In this document: positions 1 through 8,278 of the stretch, piece after piece
Layout: each line of letters starts with the position of its first letter
Numbering within the stretch: position 1 is the first letter of the stretch
Origin: Bradyrhizobiaceae bacterium
GTDB taxonomy: Bacteria > Pseudomonadota > Alphaproteobacteria > Rhizobiales > Hyphomicrobiaceae
Reading direction: 5' to 3'
NCBI GenBank assembly: GCA_947475855.1
Contig: CANJPN010000015.1
Coordinates: 1-24,019, forward strand
Length of the DNA: 24,019 bases
Notes under the pieces: model-generated
Told to the model about the DNA's origin: nothing
Database searches by the model: none
Seen by the model: only the letters and a program-made list of their open reading frames with translations
Position numbers and translations under genes: made by a program

Positions 1-227
1 GCGACTGACGCTTCCAGAATTTTCATTCGATTATCCGCCAATTCTCTGGCTAACTCAGTTGTGAGCTGCAGAAAACCTGCTTAGTATTCCACCGTGGTTG
101 ACCTGGGTCTGCCACGAACGAGTAGCGCTAGTGGTCCTACCCATGGTCGGATCGCGCCGGCGAACTCCAATGAACAAACCAATTGATAAAGCAGTGTGAA
201 TTCATTCCACTGGTCCGGGAGACGCCC

Positions 228-2405
228 ATGCGAATTTCGACGACACTCGCCTCGTATGCCGTGGCGGTATCGACGGCAGCCCTCATCGCGGCGGCACCAA
301 TCGCCCCCGCGCTGGCCCAAGCGCCGGCCGCAGCGGCAGTCGCCATCGACAACGATGACATCGGCGGCGTGGTGCGCGGCCCAGGCGGCGGGGCCGAAGC
401 CGGCGTGTGGGTCATCGCCGAGACGCGCGATCTCCCCGTCCGCTTTATCCGTATCGTCGTGACGGACGACCAGGGCCGCTACGTCATCCCCGACCTGCCT
501 AAGGCCAACTATGACGTCTGGGTCCGCGGCTACGGCCTCGTCGACAGTCCCAAGGTCAAGAGCGAGCCGGGCAAGCAGCTCAACATCACGGCAGTGCCGG
601 CCCCAAACGAAGCTGCCGCAGCAGAGTATTATCCGGCCGCCTACTGGTACGCGATGCTGGAGATTCCCAAGCCTGACCAGTTCGGCGGCGCCAACAAGGC
701 CATCCCCGCGAAGGTGAAGTACACCGACTGGCTCAACATCATGAAGAACAATGGCTGCGTGGGGTGCCACCAGCTCGGCCAGAAATCGACGCGCACCATC
801 CCAGACATGTTCATGAAGGAAGCGAACGGCAGCCACGCCGATGCATGGATGCGGCGCATCCAGTCCGGCCAGGCCGGAGAGAACATGATCAACCTCGCCG
901 CCGGCGACCTCGGCGGCGCTCCCTTCAAGTACTTCGGTGAGTGGACCGAGAAGATTGCCAAGGGCGCAGTACCGACCGACAAACCGGTTCGCCCACAGGG
1001 CAAGGAGCGCAATATCGTCGTCACGCTGCGCGATTGGCACAACCCCAAGCAGTACCTTCACGACCTCATCGCATCCGACCGCCGCTATCCCACGGTCAAC
1101 GCGAATGGCCCGGTCTACGGCCAGTGCGAGCATGCCTGCGATGATATGCCGATCCTCGATCCGGTGAAGAACGTCGCAACGAACTTCGTGCTGCCGACGA
1201 CGCCCGACATGCCTTTGGCACTCGGACCGGGCAACGCCGGCTCGATCAAGATCCTGCAGCCCTCGGCCTATTGGGGCGAGGAGAACATCTGGAACAGCCG
1301 CGCCAACAACCACAACTCCATGCTCGACCGTAAAGGCCGGGTCTGGATGGCGGCGACTGGTCATAAGCCCGACAACCCCGACTTCTGCAAGAAGGGCTCC
1401 AAGCACCCCTCGGCTGTCGAGTTCCCCCTTAACGCCACGAACCGCCGCGTGACGGTGTATGATCCCGCGACGAAGAAATACACCGCCTATCAGACGTGCT
1501 TCGGCTCGCACCATCTTCAGTTCGGCTACGACGCCAATGACACGCTCTGGATGAGCACCGGTGGCGGCGGCGGCAACGTCGGCTGGATCAACACCAAGAT
1601 GCTCGACGAGACCGGCGACATCGAGAAGTCACAGGGCTGGACGCCGATCGTGCTCGACACCAACGGCGACGGCGTCCGCGGCGAGTGGACCGAACCCGGC
1701 CAGCCGATGGACCCCAAGAAGGACATGCGCATCGGCCCGACCTTCTACGCGGTCATGCCGAGCCCGACGGACGGCTCCATCTGGGGCGCTATTCGTGGCA
1801 ACCCCGGCGCCATCGTCCGGATCGATCCCGGCAAGAATCCTCATAAGGCGCTCGCCGAGATCTACTACACGCCGATGCCGGGCTTCGGCATCCGCGGCGG
1901 CGACATCGACAAGCAGGGCCGCGCCGTCGTCTCTCTGGCTTCCGGCCATATGGGCATCTTCGACCGCCGCAAGTGCAAGGGTCCGCTCAATGGCCCGACC
2001 GCGACCGGCAACCACTGCCCCGAAGGCTGGAGCTTCCACCAGTACCCGGGCCCCGGCTTCAAGGGCATCGGCGAGAACAGCGTCGAGTCGAGCTACTACT
2101 CGTGGGTCGATCAGCACAACGTATTCGGCATGGGCGAAGACATTCCGATGTCGACCGCCAACCTGATGGACGGCCTCGTCGCACTCGACAAGGACGGCAA
2201 GATGGTCTCGATCCGCGTGCCCTATCCGCTGGGCTTCTACGCCAAGGGCTTCGACGGCCGCATCGACGATCCCAACGCCGGCTGGAAAGGCCGTGGCCTC
2301 TGGGCCGCAAACGGCGACCGCACGCCCTGGCTGATCGAAGGCGGCAAGGGCACCAAGCCGCTCGCCGCGCACTTCCAGTACCGTCCCGATCCCTTGGCGA
2401 AGTGA
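228..2405 (+). CDS. Secreted monoheme protein: carboxypeptidase-regulatory-like domain, c-type heme motif, propeller-like C-terminus
   Basis: The start is the ATG at 228, with GGGAG just upstream. An in-frame ATG at 183 would add 15 residues before an obvious signal peptide. The first 30 residues are a Sec signal ending ALA|QAP. Residues about 42-126 read as a carboxypeptidase-regulatory-like beta-sandwich (GGVVRGPGG, DDQGRYVIPDLP). A single CVGCH heme-c motif lies at residues 177-181, so a periplasmic cytochrome-like segment is likely. From about residue 330 to the C-terminus there are repeated D-x-x-G-x-(V/L)-W strands (LDRKGRVWMA, DANDTLWMS, GRGLWAANGD) typical of Vgb/streptogramin-lyase-like propellers. 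An acidic DTNGDG loop at about 477 could bind calcium. Further cysteines (CEHAC, FCKK, TCFG, RRKCKG, HCPEG) may form disulfides. The enzyme activity is not recognisable: a redox enzyme, lyase or lactonase are all possible. It is followed by a strong terminator and a TctC-like binding protein. Confidence 0.85.
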   Translation: MRISTTLASYAVAVSTAALIAAAPIAPALAQAPAAAAVAIDNDDIGGVVRGPGGGAEAGVWVIAETRDLPVRFIRIVVTDDQGRYVIPDLPKANYDVWVRGYGLVDSPKVKSEPGKQLNITAVPAPNEAAAAEYYPAAYWYAMLEIPKPDQFGGANKAIPAKVKYTDWLNIMKNNGCVGCHQLGQKSTRTIPDMFMKEANGSHADAWMRRIQSGQAGENMINLAAGDLGGAPFKYFGEWTEKIAKGAVPTDKPVRPQGKERNIVVTLRDWHNPKQYLHDLIASDRRYPTVNANGPVYGQCEHACDDMPILDPVKNVATNFVLPTTPDMPLALGPGNAGSIKILQPSAYWGEENIWNSRANNHNSMLDRKGRVWMAATGHKPDNPDFCKKGSKHPSAVEFPLNATNRRVTVYDPATKKYTAYQTCFGSHHLQFGYDANDTLWMSTGGGGGNVGWINTKMLDETGDIEKSQGWTPIVLDTNGDGVRGEWTEPGQPMDPKKDMRIGPTFYAVMPSPTDGSIWGAIRGNPGAIVRIDPGKNPHKALAEIYYTPMPGFGIRGGDIDKQGRAVVSLASGHMGIFDRRKCKGPLNGPTATGNHCPEGWSFHQYPGPGFKGIGENSVESSYYSWVDQHNVFGMGEDIPMSTANLMDGLVALDKDGKMVSIRVPYPLGFYAKGFDGRIDDPNAGWKGRGLWAANGDRTPWLIEGGKGTKPLAAHFQYRPDPLAK

Positions 2406-2417
2406 GCTCGCTGCAAT

Positions 2418-2444
2418 GGCGTCAGACCCGGAGGGTCTGACGCC
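2418..2444. repeat. Dispersed palindrome, copy 1
   Basis: This is a perfect inverted repeat 12 nt after the stop of the heme protein gene. The 12-bp arms GGCGTCAGACCC and GGGTCTGACGCC flank a GGA loop. The same core recurs at 22226-22252 and 22298-22328. There is no T-run after it, so it is not an ordinary intrinsic terminator. Confidence 0.8.
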
Positions 2445-2510
2445 CGCCAGTCGACAGGACGAGCGCCACATCGCGTCGTGGCCACCTGAGCGAATTATGC
2501 GATCATCATC

Positions 2511-2542
2511 GGGCCGGTGCACCTGTGGCACCGGCCCTTTTT
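2511..2542 (+). terminator. Intrinsic terminator after the heme/propeller gene
   Basis: A perfect 10-bp GC-rich stem (GGGCCGGTGC / GCACCGGCCC) with a 7-nt loop is followed directly by TTTTT. It ends 20 nt before the ATG of the TctC-like gene, which leaves no room for a separate promoter between them. Confidence 0.85.
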
Positions 2543-2562
2543 ACGCTGGAGAATGACCACCG

Positions 2563-3576
2563 ATGATTGGCCGCCTTCTCGTCTTCGTCTGCGCGCTGAC
2601 GCTCGCCTCGGCATTCGCGAAGGCACAACCTCCCGCCGATTACTACAAAGGCCGCGCGCTGGACCTCATCGTCGGCTTCCCACCCGGCGGCGGTTACGAT
2701 CTTTTCGCCCGGCCGGTGTCTCGTCATCTCGGCCGCCATATCGCACCGGGAGCGTCGGTCGTGATCCGCTACATGCCGGGCGCGGGCAGCATGCTCGCCT
2801 CGAACCACGTCTTCACCGTCGCGCCCAAAGACGGCAGCGTCCTCGCTATCGTCTCGCCGACCATGCCGCTCGATGCTCGCCTGAACCCGGCTGCGGCCCG
2901 CTTCGAAGCCTCGAAGTTCAATTGGATCGGCCGCATCTCCCCCGGCCACAACGTGGCGTTCGTCTGGCACACCGCACCGGTGCGCACGGTCGCCGACGCG
3001 ATGACCACCGAGGTCACGTTCGCCGGCACCGGCGTCGGCTCGAACATCGTCATCTATCCGACGGTGACGAACAACGTGCTCGGCACGAAGTTCAAGATGA
3101 TCCTCGGCTACAAGGGCTCGGCCGACGCGATGCTGGCGATGGAGCGCGGCGAGGTGCAAGGCCACTCGACGAGCTACGAGATCGTCAAGACGGCGCATGG
3201 ATCATGGATCGAAACGGGCAAGGTCCGTTTCCTGCTGCAGTACGGCGCCACGCGGCATCCCGCGATGCCCGAAGTTCCGACAGTCATCGAGCTGGCGCGC
3301 AACGACGACGAAAGGTCGATCCTCTCCGCCGTCATGACCGCGGTCGAAATCGGCCGCGCCGTACTCGCCCCTCCCGGCATTCCGGTTGACCGCCTCGACA
3401 CGCTGCGACGCGCCTTCGATCGCATGATGACCGACCCGGAGTTCGCAGGCGACCTGAAACAGGTCTCGATGGAAATCCTCCCCGCCACGGGAGAAGCCCT
3501 GGGCCGCGTCGTCGAGGGAATCGACCGAATGCCCCCGGACCTGATCGCCAAGGTCAAAGCCGTCTACGGCAACTGA
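2563..3576 (+). CDS. TctC/Bug-family tripartite tricarboxylate transporter substrate-binding-like protein
   Basis: This 337-residue protein starts with a signal peptide (about 22 residues, ending AFAKAQ) and continues with the Bug/TctC fold. Supporting motifs are the early LIVGFPPGGGYD ligand loop, the PGAGS segment and a late LAPPGIPVDRLDTLRRAFDRMM helix. The family captures carboxylates or other small organic acids in the periplasm and normally hands them to TctA/TctB membrane partners. No TctA or TctB gene is present here, so it is an orphan binding protein, as is common for Bug proteins. GGAG at about 2548 is a plausible ribosome site for the ATG at 2563. It lies 157 nt after the heme/propeller gene on the same strand, separated by a terminator, which suggests reduced read-through expression or a promoter upstream of that hairpin. 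The ligand cannot be told from sequence. Confidence 0.88.
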   Translation: MIGRLLVFVCALTLASAFAKAQPPADYYKGRALDLIVGFPPGGGYDLFARPVSRHLGRHIAPGASVVIRYMPGAGSMLASNHVFTVAPKDGSVLAIVSPTMPLDARLNPAAARFEASKFNWIGRISPGHNVAFVWHTAPVRTVADAMTTEVTFAGTGVGSNIVIYPTVTNNVLGTKFKMILGYKGSADAMLAMERGEVQGHSTSYEIVKTAHGSWIETGKVRFLLQYGATRHPAMPEVPTVIELARNDDERSILSAVMTAVEIGRAVLAPPGIPVDRLDTLRRAFDRMMTDPEFAGDLKQVSMEILPATGEALGRVVEGIDRMPPDLIAKVKAVYGN

Positions 3577-3677
3577 CGCCAACGAATCCGGACGGCGCCA
3601 CTCATAGGTGCCAAATCAGACTGTTGGCTGGTCACGAATTTTCTACTGTATCCCCGGACAAACGATCCGACCGTGAC

Positions 3678-3716
3678 GTCGGAGCGTGAGGTCGGAGCGT
3701 GAGGTCGGAGCGTGAA
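3678..3716. repeat. 13-bp tandem repeat, three copies
   Basis: The unit GTCGGAGCGTGAG occurs at 3678-3690 and 3691-3703, and with a final A at 3704-3716. The preceding 13 bases (3665-3677) match at 9 of 13 positions and look like a decayed fourth copy. The units are directly adjacent, without spacers. Confidence 0.85.
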
Positions 3717-3717
3717 G

Positions 3718-3760
3718 ATCCGGAGTCTTTACACCTCTCAGACGCGTAAAGATCCCGGAT
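3718..3760. repeat. Imperfect inverted repeat
   Basis: The arms at 3718-3732 (ATCCGGAGTCTTTAC) and 3746-3760 (GTAAAGATCCCGGAT) pair at 13 of 15 positions around a 13-nt loop. It adjoins the tandem repeat. It may be a degenerate intergenic repetitive element or act as a weak transcript end. No T-run follows on either strand. Confidence 0.55.
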
Positions 3761-3897
3761 AACCTCGCTTCACTCGGCTTCAGGCAATGCAGAAGTTTGG
3801 GGGTTGGCTCCTAAGAGGGCGTCCCATCATGTCGAAGATGCGCCTCCGTCAAAGTCCGGGGTTTGGATCAGAGACCCTCTCGCGCCCACCCCGCCCC

Positions 3898-5187
3898 CTA
3901 AACCTCGGCCAGCGCCTGATCGAGATCCCCGATGATGTCGTCCTTGTCCTCGATCCCGATGGACAACCGCACCACATCTGGGCCCGCCCCCGCCGCCGTG
4001 CGCTGCTCATCGGTCAACTGCCGATGTGTCGTCGAGGCTGGATGGATCACCAGGCTCCTGACATCGCCGATGTTCGCCAGATGCGAAAAAAGCTTGAGCT
4101 TGGCAACGAGCTTGGTGCCGGCCTCGTAACCGCCCTTCACCCCGAACGTAAAGACTGCCCCGGCCCCTTTCGGCGCGATTTTCATCTGCATCGCATGGTT
4201 CGGACTAGACGGCAGACCCGCGTAGTTCACCCATGCGACCTTCGGGTGCTTCGATAGATAGGTCGCGACAGCGAGTGCATTCTCGCAGTGCTTTTGCATG
4301 CGCAACGGCAAGGTCTCGATGCCGGTCAAGATCAGGAACGCATTGAACGGCGAGATCGCCGGGCCGATATCGCGCAAACCCATGACGCGAGCGGCGATGG
4401 CGAATGCGAAATTGCCGAACGTCTCGGCGAGCTTCATGCCGTTGTACGACGCATTGGGCTCGACCAGCGTCTTGTAGCGATGCTTCGCTCCCAGCCAATC
4501 GAACGTACCGCAATCGACGATGACGCCACCGATGGAGTTGCCGTGCCCCCCCATGAACTTGGTCAGCGAGTGGACGACGATATCGGCGCCGAACTGCTTG
4601 GGCTGGCACAAATACGGCGAAGCCAGCGTATTATCCACGATCAACGGAATGCCGGCTCTCTTGGCGATCGCCCCTATCGCCGCAAGATCGATGACAAGCC
4701 CACCCGGGTTAGCAATCGATTCCACAAAGATCGCCTTGGTCTTCGCCGTAATAGCCTTCTCGATGGAAGCGGGATCGGTCGCATCTGCCCATACGACGTT
4801 CCAGTTGAATTTCTTGAAGCTGTGATTGAACTGGTTGATCGAGCCGCCATAGAGCTGCCTCCCCGCCACGAACTCGTCGCCCGGCTCGAGCAGGGTGTGG
4901 AACACCAGAAACTGCGCGGCATGACCCGACGCCACGGCAAGCGCCGCAGTGCCTCCTTCGAGCGCGGCCACACGGCCTTCGAGTACAGCCTGCGTCGGAT
5001 TGGTCAGCCGCGTATAGATATTGCCGAACGCTTCCAGCCCAAACAGCGAAGCAGCGTGATCGGCATCGTTGAACACGAATGAAGCGGTCTGATAGATCGG
5101 CGTGACACGCGCACCAGTCGATGGATCCGGAGCAGCGCCGGCATGTATGGCGAGCGTGGAAAACTTGGGCGCTTGATCTTGAGCCAT
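3898..5187 (-). CDS. metY: O-acetylhomoserine sulfhydrylase (PLP-dependent Cys/Met metabolism enzyme)
   Basis: This 429-residue cytosolic enzyme of the Cys/Met-metabolism PLP family makes homocysteine from O-acetylhomoserine and sulfide in direct-sulfhydrylation methionine synthesis. Visible residues are the YTR phosphate-binding motif at 58-60 with TNPT after it, the cofactor-ring aspartate D185 in VDNT, and the Schiff-base lysine K210 in HSLTKFMGGHGN. The TLAIHAG N-terminus, the SLG(I)EDKDDIIGDL-type C-terminus and the length of about 430 fit the MetY branch better than the roughly 400-residue MetZ/MetB/MetC branches. The ATG has GGGAGAA nine bases upstream. It is a single gene, and a TATGAT -10 candidate lies about 32 nt upstream of the start. 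Substrate preference (acetyl- versus succinyl-homoserine) is inferred from family length and motifs, not proven. Confidence 0.93.
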   Translation of the reverse strand: MAQDQAPKFSTLAIHAGAAPDPSTGARVTPIYQTASFVFNDADHAASLFGLEAFGNIYTRLTNPTQAVLEGRVAALEGGTAALAVASGHAAQFLVFHTLLEPGDEFVAGRQLYGGSINQFNHSFKKFNWNVVWADATDPASIEKAITAKTKAIFVESIANPGGLVIDLAAIGAIAKRAGIPLIVDNTLASPYLCQPKQFGADIVVHSLTKFMGGHGNSIGGVIVDCGTFDWLGAKHRYKTLVEPNASYNGMKLAETFGNFAFAIAARVMGLRDIGPAISPFNAFLILTGIETLPLRMQKHCENALAVATYLSKHPKVAWVNYAGLPSSPNHAMQMKIAPKGAGAVFTFGVKGGYEAGTKLVAKLKLFSHLANIGDVRSLVIHPASTTHRQLTDEQRTAAGAGPDVVRLSIGIEDKDDIIGDLDQALAEV

Positions 5188-5218
5188 CGGATATTCTCCC
5201 TGGACTGGCGATCATCGG

Positions 5219-5247
5219 ATCATAGGCCAACCAGAGCCGCGCGGAAA
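5219..5247 (-). promoter_or_regulatory. Candidate promoter for the sulfhydrylase gene
   Basis: Reading the minus strand, TTTCCG (5247-5242), a 17-nt spacer and TATGAT (5224-5219) precede the ATG at 5187. The -10 box is good and the -35 box poor, so the call is tentative. Confidence 0.25.
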
Positions 5248-5288
5248 CAACGACATCCCCACCGCAAACTCAAACCGCGCCGGTCCAC

Positions 5289-5744
5289 CTACCCCGCAAC
5301 CGGCTCCTTGATGATGTACCGGTGCACGTTCTTGGCCTTGATCTTGGCCTCGCTGATCGCCCAACCGCGTACCGAAACGCCGGCCTCGTGCACCGTGTTC
5401 GGATCGCCCGACACCAATGGATGCCACCACGCCAAGTCCCGCCCGTCCCGGACAAGCCGATACCCGCAGGTCGAGGGCAGCCAGTCGATTTCCCGTACGG
5501 CGGCCGCGTCGATCTTGATGCAATCGTGGACAACTTTGAATCTGTTTTCGTAGTCGGAGCAGCGGCACGATCCCACGTCGAGGAGACGGCAGGTGAGGCG
5601 CGTCAGCTCAACTTCCTTGGTTTCCTCGTCTTCGAGTTTAACGAGACAGCAGCGACCACAGCCGTCGCATAACGACTCCCACTCTTCCGCGTTCATCTCC
5701 TCGAGCTTCTTGGTCCGCCAGAACGGCTCTACCGGCTGTTGCAA
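5289..5744 (-). CDS. YcgN/UPF0260-family cysteine-cluster protein
   Basis: This is a small cytosolic protein of about 151 residues in the UPF0260/YcgN family (YkgJ-type CxxCxxCC cluster), whose biochemical role is unknown. Recognisable are the N-terminal FWRTKKLEEM and EEWESLCDGCGRCC, then further conserved cysteines in LTCRLLDVGSCRCSDY, VVHDCIKID and LPSTCGYRLV. The Cys pattern suggests a metal or Fe-S/zinc site. Two starts are possible. The TTG at 5744 has GCGAGGG six bases upstream and matches the short family N-terminus, so I prefer it. The GTG at 5768 adds eight residues but has no ribosome site. It is divergent from the penicillin-binding protein gene and sits 100 nt upstream of the sulfhydrylase on the same strand; the two may or may not be cotranscribed. 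Confidence 0.88.
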   Translation of the reverse strand: MQQPVEPFWRTKKLEEMNAEEWESLCDGCGRCCLVKLEDEETKEVELTRLTCRLLDVGSCRCSDYENRFKVVHDCIKIDAAAVREIDWLPSTCGYRLVRDGRDLAWWHPLVSGDPNTVHEAGVSVRGWAISEAKIKAKNVHRYIIKEPVAG

Positions 5745-5953
5745 ACTGATCCCTCGCTCTCGACCCACGGACGATGATAAACAATCCGAATTCCGCCGTC
5801 ATGTGAGTCGATTGGATAGCAACAGCCCACGGGAATTGCTACGCGACTGGTCGCCCATCCCCCGCCGGCGTGCTATTCAACTGCCGAAACTCGACGATAG
5901 GCAACGACACCGCCGAGCAAATCGAACGCCAGGCGAACAGAGGCCCGAACACC

Positions 5954-8230
5954 GTGAGCGACTGGTTCTTCCGACAAGGCGGGAGTAATCGCCGGATCAA
6001 TTGGCTCGGCATCGATGCCTGGGTCGATTCGACTGCGGCCACCGTCTGGCATCGCGCCAAGGACTATTACAACGGATTGTCGAGTTATTTCGCGCGCTTC
6101 CGCCTGGCGGGCTGGCGCAAGCTCGCCAACGAGGGCATCTCCGAATGCCTGACGATGGGCGCCGGCGGCCTCGTGGTGCTCTATATCCTGGCGCTTCCCG
6201 CACTGAATGAAATCGAGGACGGCAAGCTCGTCGCCGGTGGCAAATACAGCGTCAAATTCCTCGACATCGACGGCAATGAAATCGGCAAGCGGGGCATCAA
6301 TCTCAACGACGCTGTCCCTCTCAAGGAAATCCCCGAGCATATGGTCAAGGCGGCGATGGCCACCGAGGACCGGCGCTTCTACGAGCATTTCGGCGTCGAT
6401 TTCCTCGGCACCGCTCGCGCACTCGTCGAAAACATCAAGGCGGGCGAAACCGTACAGGGCGGATCGACCTTCACCCAGCAGCTCGCCAAAAACCTGTTCC
6501 TGACCTCCGAGCGCTCGCTGCAGCGAAAGATCAAGGAAGTATTCTACGCATTCTGGCTGGAGTCCCGCTACACGAAGCGGGAGATCCTGAAAATGTACCT
6601 CGACCGCGCCTATATGGGCGGCGGTGCCTTCGGCGTGGAATCGGCATCCCAGTTCTATTTCGGCAAGTCGGTCCGCGAGATCAACATGGCCGAAGCCGCC
6701 ATGCTCGCCGGACTGTTCAAGGCGCCGACGAAGTACGCCCCACATGTCAACCTGCCGCTCTCGCGGGCCCGCACCAACGAGGTCCTGTCGAACCTCGTCG
6801 AAGCCGGCTTTTATACCGAAGGCCAGGTCCATCAGGCCCGACTCTATCCGGCCCAGACCATCGAGCAGCGCCAGACCAACAGTCCTGACTGGTTCCTGGA
6901 CTGGGCTTTCGACGAAGTTCAAAAGCTCATGGAAGGCAAAGGCCAGTTCACCTTGACCGCCCGCCTCACCGTCGACCTCGCCATGCAGAAGCACGCGGAA
7001 GAGACGTTGACCGCCGCAATCCGCCAGAAGGGCCGGCAACATCGCTTCAATTCCGGCGCGTTCGTTATCCTGGAACCCGACGGGATGGTGCGCGCATTGG
7101 CTGGCGGTCCTGACTACGGCGAAAGCCAGTTCAACCGCGCCACCAATGCCAGGCGCCAGCCCGGCTCCTCGTTCAAGATCTACGTCTATGCGACCGCGGT
7201 CGAACGCGGCAACATGACCCCCGAGAGTAGCGTCACCGACAGCTCGCCATCTTGCGGCAATTGGCACCCACAAAACTACGGCGGTAGCCACGGCTCGGGC
7301 GCGCGCATGCCCATGTGGATGGCCTTGGCCAAGTCTCTCAATACGACGGCAACCGCGCTTTCCTTACGATTCGACCGCGATAACGTCATCGAAATGACGC
7401 GCCGGGTCGGTATCCGCGGAATCCGCAAAACATGCTCGATGGCTCTAGGCGACTATGGTATCACCCCGCTCGAGCACACCGGCGGCGTAGCGGTATTCCT
7501 GAACGGCGGCAAACGGGCAAAACCGTACGGCGTTCTAGAAATTACCAACTCCAAGGGCGAAGTCGTCTATAGCCACGAACGCGACGAACCCGAAGCAACC
7601 CAGATCGTTGCTCCGCGAGTCGCTCATTCCATGGCTCAGATGATGCAGCGCGTCGTGACGGACGGCACGGCCAAGTCGGCCGCTCTCGATTTCACCAACG
7701 TGGTCGGTAAGACCGGCACCAGCACAGGCCCCCGGGACATCTGGTTCGTCGGCGGCACAGGCAAGTATGTGACCAGCATCTGGTTCGGCAACGACGACAA
7801 CCGCCCGATGGCCGGCGGCACGACCGGCGGCGGCGTCGCAGCCCAAGTCTATCATCAGCTGATGGCACCCATCCACGGCACGACGCGAATTCCGACCATT
7901 CCCGGACTGCGGCCGCACCCCATGCAGGAAGCCGAGCGCAGCCAGATCGCAGCCGAGCCGCAGAAGCGCGATCAGGTCGCCGGAACCGCCGCGAACGGTC
8001 CCCGCCGCCAGCAGAGCATCATGCCAAACGAAACGCGCGAGGCCTTGAAAAAACTCGCACAGATGATGCGCAAGGCAGGCGGGCTGCCAGGTGACGCCCC
8101 CACAGAACCTGGACGCACACCGAGTGCCCCCCAGCAGCAGGGCACGCCGGCACAGCCAGTGCCCGAACGCCGTGCCGACGTAGGCCCCGCATCAGCCGAC
8201 AGCACGAATGCCTCACGCGCCCGCCAATGA
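5954..8230 (+). CDS. Class A penicillin-binding protein (PBP1A-type glycosyltransferase/transpeptidase)
   Basis: This inner-membrane bifunctional peptidoglycan synthase has about 758 residues. In order: a cytoplasmic N-terminus of about 63 residues, one transmembrane helix (about 64-84), a GT51 glycosyltransferase domain, a penicillin-binding transpeptidase domain and a Pro/Gln-rich low-complexity tail. GT51 motifs are EDRRFYEHFG (catalytic Glu about 138), GGSTFTQQLAKN and the RKIKE region. Transpeptidase motifs are S405-S-F-K408 (SxxK), S461-L-N463 (SxN) and K586-T-G588. I chose the GTG at 5954 because AGAGG lies about 10 bases upstream. A GTG at 5870 would add 28 residues but has no ribosome site. 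No separate OB-fold insert of the E. coli PBP1A kind is obvious between the two catalytic domains. A DUF1214/DUF1254/permease trio follows 48 nt downstream and may be cotranscribed. Confidence 0.93.
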   Translation: MSDWFFRQGGSNRRINWLGIDAWVDSTAATVWHRAKDYYNGLSSYFARFRLAGWRKLANEGISECLTMGAGGLVVLYILALPALNEIEDGKLVAGGKYSVKFLDIDGNEIGKRGINLNDAVPLKEIPEHMVKAAMATEDRRFYEHFGVDFLGTARALVENIKAGETVQGGSTFTQQLAKNLFLTSERSLQRKIKEVFYAFWLESRYTKREILKMYLDRAYMGGGAFGVESASQFYFGKSVREINMAEAAMLAGLFKAPTKYAPHVNLPLSRARTNEVLSNLVEAGFYTEGQVHQARLYPAQTIEQRQTNSPDWFLDWAFDEVQKLMEGKGQFTLTARLTVDLAMQKHAEETLTAAIRQKGRQHRFNSGAFVILEPDGMVRALAGGPDYGESQFNRATNARRQPGSSFKIYVYATAVERGNMTPESSVTDSSPSCGNWHPQNYGGSHGSGARMPMWMALAKSLNTTATALSLRFDRDNVIEMTRRVGIRGIRKTCSMALGDYGITPLEHTGGVAVFLNGGKRAKPYGVLEITNSKGEVVYSHERDEPEATQIVAPRVAHSMAQMMQRVVTDGTAKSAALDFTNVVGKTGTSTGPRDIWFVGGTGKYVTSIWFGNDDNRPMAGGTTGGGVAAQVYHQLMAPIHGTTRIPTIPGLRPHPMQEAERSQIAAEPQKRDQVAGTAANGPRRQQSIMPNETREALKKLAQMMRKAGGLPGDAPTEPGRTPSAPQQQGTPAQPVPERRADVGPASADSTNASRARQ

Positions 8231-8278
8231 GTTATGCTTTTTATTCAAGCTGGATGCGAACCCTGACGTGAACCGCTA

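Larger units (their letters stand above)
3577..3897. other. Gene-free spacer between convergent genes
   Basis: About 320 bases lie between the convergent TctC-like and sulfhydrylase genes. No credible coding region is present. It holds a weak GCCAAC...GTTGGC inverted repeat just after the TctC stop, a 13-bp triple tandem repeat (3678-3716) and an imperfect 15-bp hairpin (3718-3760). The remainder, 3761-3897, shows nothing recognisable, and no clear T-tailed terminator for either gene is visible. Confidence 0.6.

Noticed and set aside
98..126. Promoter for the heme/propeller gene (TTGACC with 17-nt spacing)
   Set aside because: The matching -10 position reads AGTAGC, which is too poor; no convincing promoter is visible in 1-227.
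81..1514. Long minus-strand open frame of 477 codons over the heme/propeller gene
   Set aside because: It is antisense to a gene with a signal peptide, heme motif and ribosome site. It is an artefact of GC-rich third positions and has no recognisable motif.
3678..3716. CRISPR-like array
   Set aside because: The 13-bp units are directly adjacent without spacers and there are no cas genes in the window.
5873..7291. Minus-strand open frame of 472 codons over the penicillin-binding protein gene
   Set aside because: The plus-strand frame carries all the GT51 and transpeptidase motifs; this is its shadow.
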